Positions 62,700 to 64,000 of a stretch of 64,000 nucleotides of DNA are shown piece after piece. Source of the DNA: Rugosimonospora africana (GTDB taxonomy: Bacteria > Actinomycetota > Actinomycetes > Mycobacteriales > Micromonosporaceae). Below the pieces are notes generated by a model that saw nothing but the letters and a program-made list of their open reading frames with translations, was not told where the DNA came from and ran no database searches. A program made the position numbers and the translations under genes. How positions within the stretch are numbered: the first letter of the stretch is position 1; every line of letters begins with the position of its first letter. Where the stretch lies: contig NZ_BONZ01000075.1 of the NCBI RefSeq assembly GCF_016862975.1, forward strand, positions 62,001 through 126,000. Direction: 5' to 3'.

Positions 62700-63658
62700 C
62701 GGTGCGCTCCGCTGGTGGCAGGGATGTTCAGGTCGGCGGTCGGGGCGCCTGGCGCGGATTCGGTCAGCATGAAGAACAGGGCCTCCAACGGCGTTTCGGA
62801 CAGGCTCAGGCCACGCAGGGCGATACTGGCGCCGATGATGTCGGCGATCAGCGCGTCGACGTCGCGCTGCGGGCCGCGCACGGCCAGGCCGTCCTCGGTG
62901 TGGGAGACCTGAAGGCCGCGGGCCCGGGCGAGTGTCTCGGTGCGGTGGTCGTCGGTGGTGCTGATTCGGTGCGCCTGAGCGGGGGCTTGCTCCCGCAGCG
63001 CTGCGATGGAGCCGTGGTAGACGACCGACCCGGTGCGCATGATGGTCACGTCGTCGCAGATCTGCTCGACCTCACCCATGTCGTGGCTGCTGAGCAGCAC
63101 GGTGAGGCCGCTTTCGGCGAGGCGTTTGACCAGGGCGCGCATGTCGCGGATACCGGCCGGGTCGAGGCCGTTGGCCGGTTCGTCGAGCACGAGCAGCCGC
63201 GGGTCACGCAGCAACGATGCGGCGACGCCGAGTCGTTGGCGCATGCCGAAGGAGTAGCCGCGGACCTTGTCGCGGTACCGGTCGGCGAGGTCGACGACCT
63301 CCAGCACCTCGTCGATGCGTCGTCCGGCGGTGCCGCCGTCAAGGCCGGCGAGCAGTTGCAGGTTTCGGCGGCCGGTGAGGCCGGGGTAGAACTTGGGGCT
63401 CTCGATGAACCCGGCGACGCCGTCCAGCGCGCTGACGCCGTTCTTCGGCCACGACCGGCCGAAGACTTCCAAGGTGCCGCTGTCTGGGCGGATAAGGCCG
63501 AACAGCATCCGCAGGAAGGTCGTCTTGCCGGCACCGTTGGGGCCCAGGATGCCGTAGACCTCGCCCTGGCCGATCTGGACGGTGATGTTGTCGACCGCGG
63601 TCAACGGCCCGTAGGTCTTGGTGAGGTTGACGGCGTTGACCGCCAGCACATCGCTCAT
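62696..63658 (-). CDS. ABC transporter ATP-binding protein
   Basis: 320-residue nucleotide-binding subunit: Walker A GPNGAGKTT, signature SFGMRQRLGVA (variant of LSGGQ usual in the drug/antibiotic DrrA-type branch), Walker B RLLVLDEPANGLD, H-loop SSHDM. The C-terminal domain (about residues 215-320) is of the DrrA type. ATG 63658 chosen as the conserved N-terminus MSDVLAVNAVNLTKTYG begins here. First gene of a three-gene operon with the permease and the anchored protein. Confidence 0.93.
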   Translation of the reverse strand: MSDVLAVNAVNLTKTYGPLTAVDNITVQIGQGEVYGILGPNGAGKTTFLRMLFGLIRPDSGTLEVFGRSWPKNGVSALDGVAGFIESPKFYPGLTGRRNLQLLAGLDGGTAGRRIDEVLEVVDLADRYRDKVRGYSFGMRQRLGVAASLLRDPRLLVLDEPANGLDPAGIRDMRALVKRLAESGLTVLLSSHDMGEVEQICDDVTIMRTGSVVYHGSIAALREQAPAQAHRISTTDDHRTETLARARGLQVSHTEDGLAVRGPQRDVDALIADIIGASIALRGLSLSETPLEALFFMLTESAPGAPTADLNIPATSGAHR

Positions 63659-64000
63659 CGGGCCGACGCTAGAGATCGAACATGAAGCCAAGATGAAACG
63701 GTGCAGGGGCGATCGGCGGTCGGCGGCAAGATCAGGTGCAACAGGCTGGTTGCCGTACCACTGCCGTGGTGCGTAGGGGCGCGGGCCCGTGATGTGATCA
63801 ACGGCAGGACGGTGGCCCGGCGCAGCCTGACCAGGGACCGGTCGGTTATCTCACTGTCCTCAGACCGTCGCGGTCACCCGGGTTCCGGGCGTTAGGCAGG
63901 CGCCCACCGTCCATCGCCCCCGCGAGCGTGTGCCCTGAGCCCCGGGCGGCAGATGCCCGATGAGAAAGCGCGATGGAGGGAGCCGCTTGAACATGAAAGG
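63659..64000. other. Right-edge intergenic region
   Basis: Contains the probable promoter of the leftward ABC operon. Near the edge GGAGGG is followed at normal distance by TTG (63987) and shortly by ATG (63994), so a rightward gene may begin here, but only a few codons are inside the window. Nothing else is supported. Confidence 0.35.

Noticed and set aside
1-64000. CRISPR array or complete rRNA/tRNA gene
   Set aside because: No regularly spaced direct repeats and no complete tRNA or rRNA were seen on reading; only T-arm-like fragments at 35.0-35.2 kb.

Overview
The window is high-GC DNA from a filamentous actinomycete. NarL-type two-component genes, IS256/Mutator, ISL3 and IS110 relics, an SCO6880-type conjugation protein and many GTG/TTG starts suggest Micromonosporales or a close relative. 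No 16S rRNA or other taxonomic marker is present, so this placement is inference.

Region 1 (1-11.8 kb) is one tightly packed minus-strand operon for a conjugative type IV secretion apparatus, carrying an element of the ICE type. In transcription order it encodes a ParA/MinD-like ATPase, a pilin-like membrane protein, a single-pass transfer protein, a TrbL/VirB6-like channel protein, an SCO6880-type protein, a VirB4-like ATPase, a TraG/VirD4-like coupling protein, a DUF4913-like protein, a small acidic protein, a lipoprotein and a transglycosylase/M23 cell-wall hydrolase that runs off the left edge. Most neighbours share start/stop codons. No relaxase, integrase or excisionase is visible.

Region 2 (11.8-26 kb) is sparse accessory DNA. 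It holds an XRE regulator, a cluster of DnaA-box-like sites, hypothetical proteins preceded by a palindromic operator, proteins resembling immunity families, and many decayed genes (phosphoketolase, a multiply frameshifted gene, an SGNH-LamG gene without its 5' half).

Region 3 (26-35 kb) is a better kept minus-strand block: HEAT-repeat protein, LuxR-type response regulator with its histidine kinase, a secreted S53 (sedolisin) peptidase, and an ABC exporter pair. It is bounded on the right by an AT-richer, highly structured 300-bp segment with two pieces that resemble tRNA T-arms, a candidate attachment-site scar.

Region 4 (35-60 kb) is a mosaic of single accessory genes: Sel1 repeat protein, two secreted proteins, Clp-N-like protein, DUF6959-like protein, SIR2 coupled to a HEAT protein, GNAT enzymes, an NmrA-like oxidoreductase divergent from an AraC regulator, and another HEAT protein. 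Among them lie pieces of response regulator, LysR, MFS, recombinase, methyltransferase, barstar, IS110 and ISL3 genes. A dispersed repeat of about 300 bp, with paired TGCTCCC(A/C) motifs at its ends, occurs four times (18.1, 41.7, 48.8, 57.6 kb), always in the same orientation. The last copy is cut by an IS256/Mutator element that carries a HAD-like gene between its inverted repeats.

Region 5 (59.6-64 kb) holds a GNAT-like gene coupled to a ParB-fold-like protein and a three-gene ABC-2 transporter operon, all on the minus strand. The overall picture is an integration hot spot: a conjugative element followed by layers of accessory insertions and deletions.
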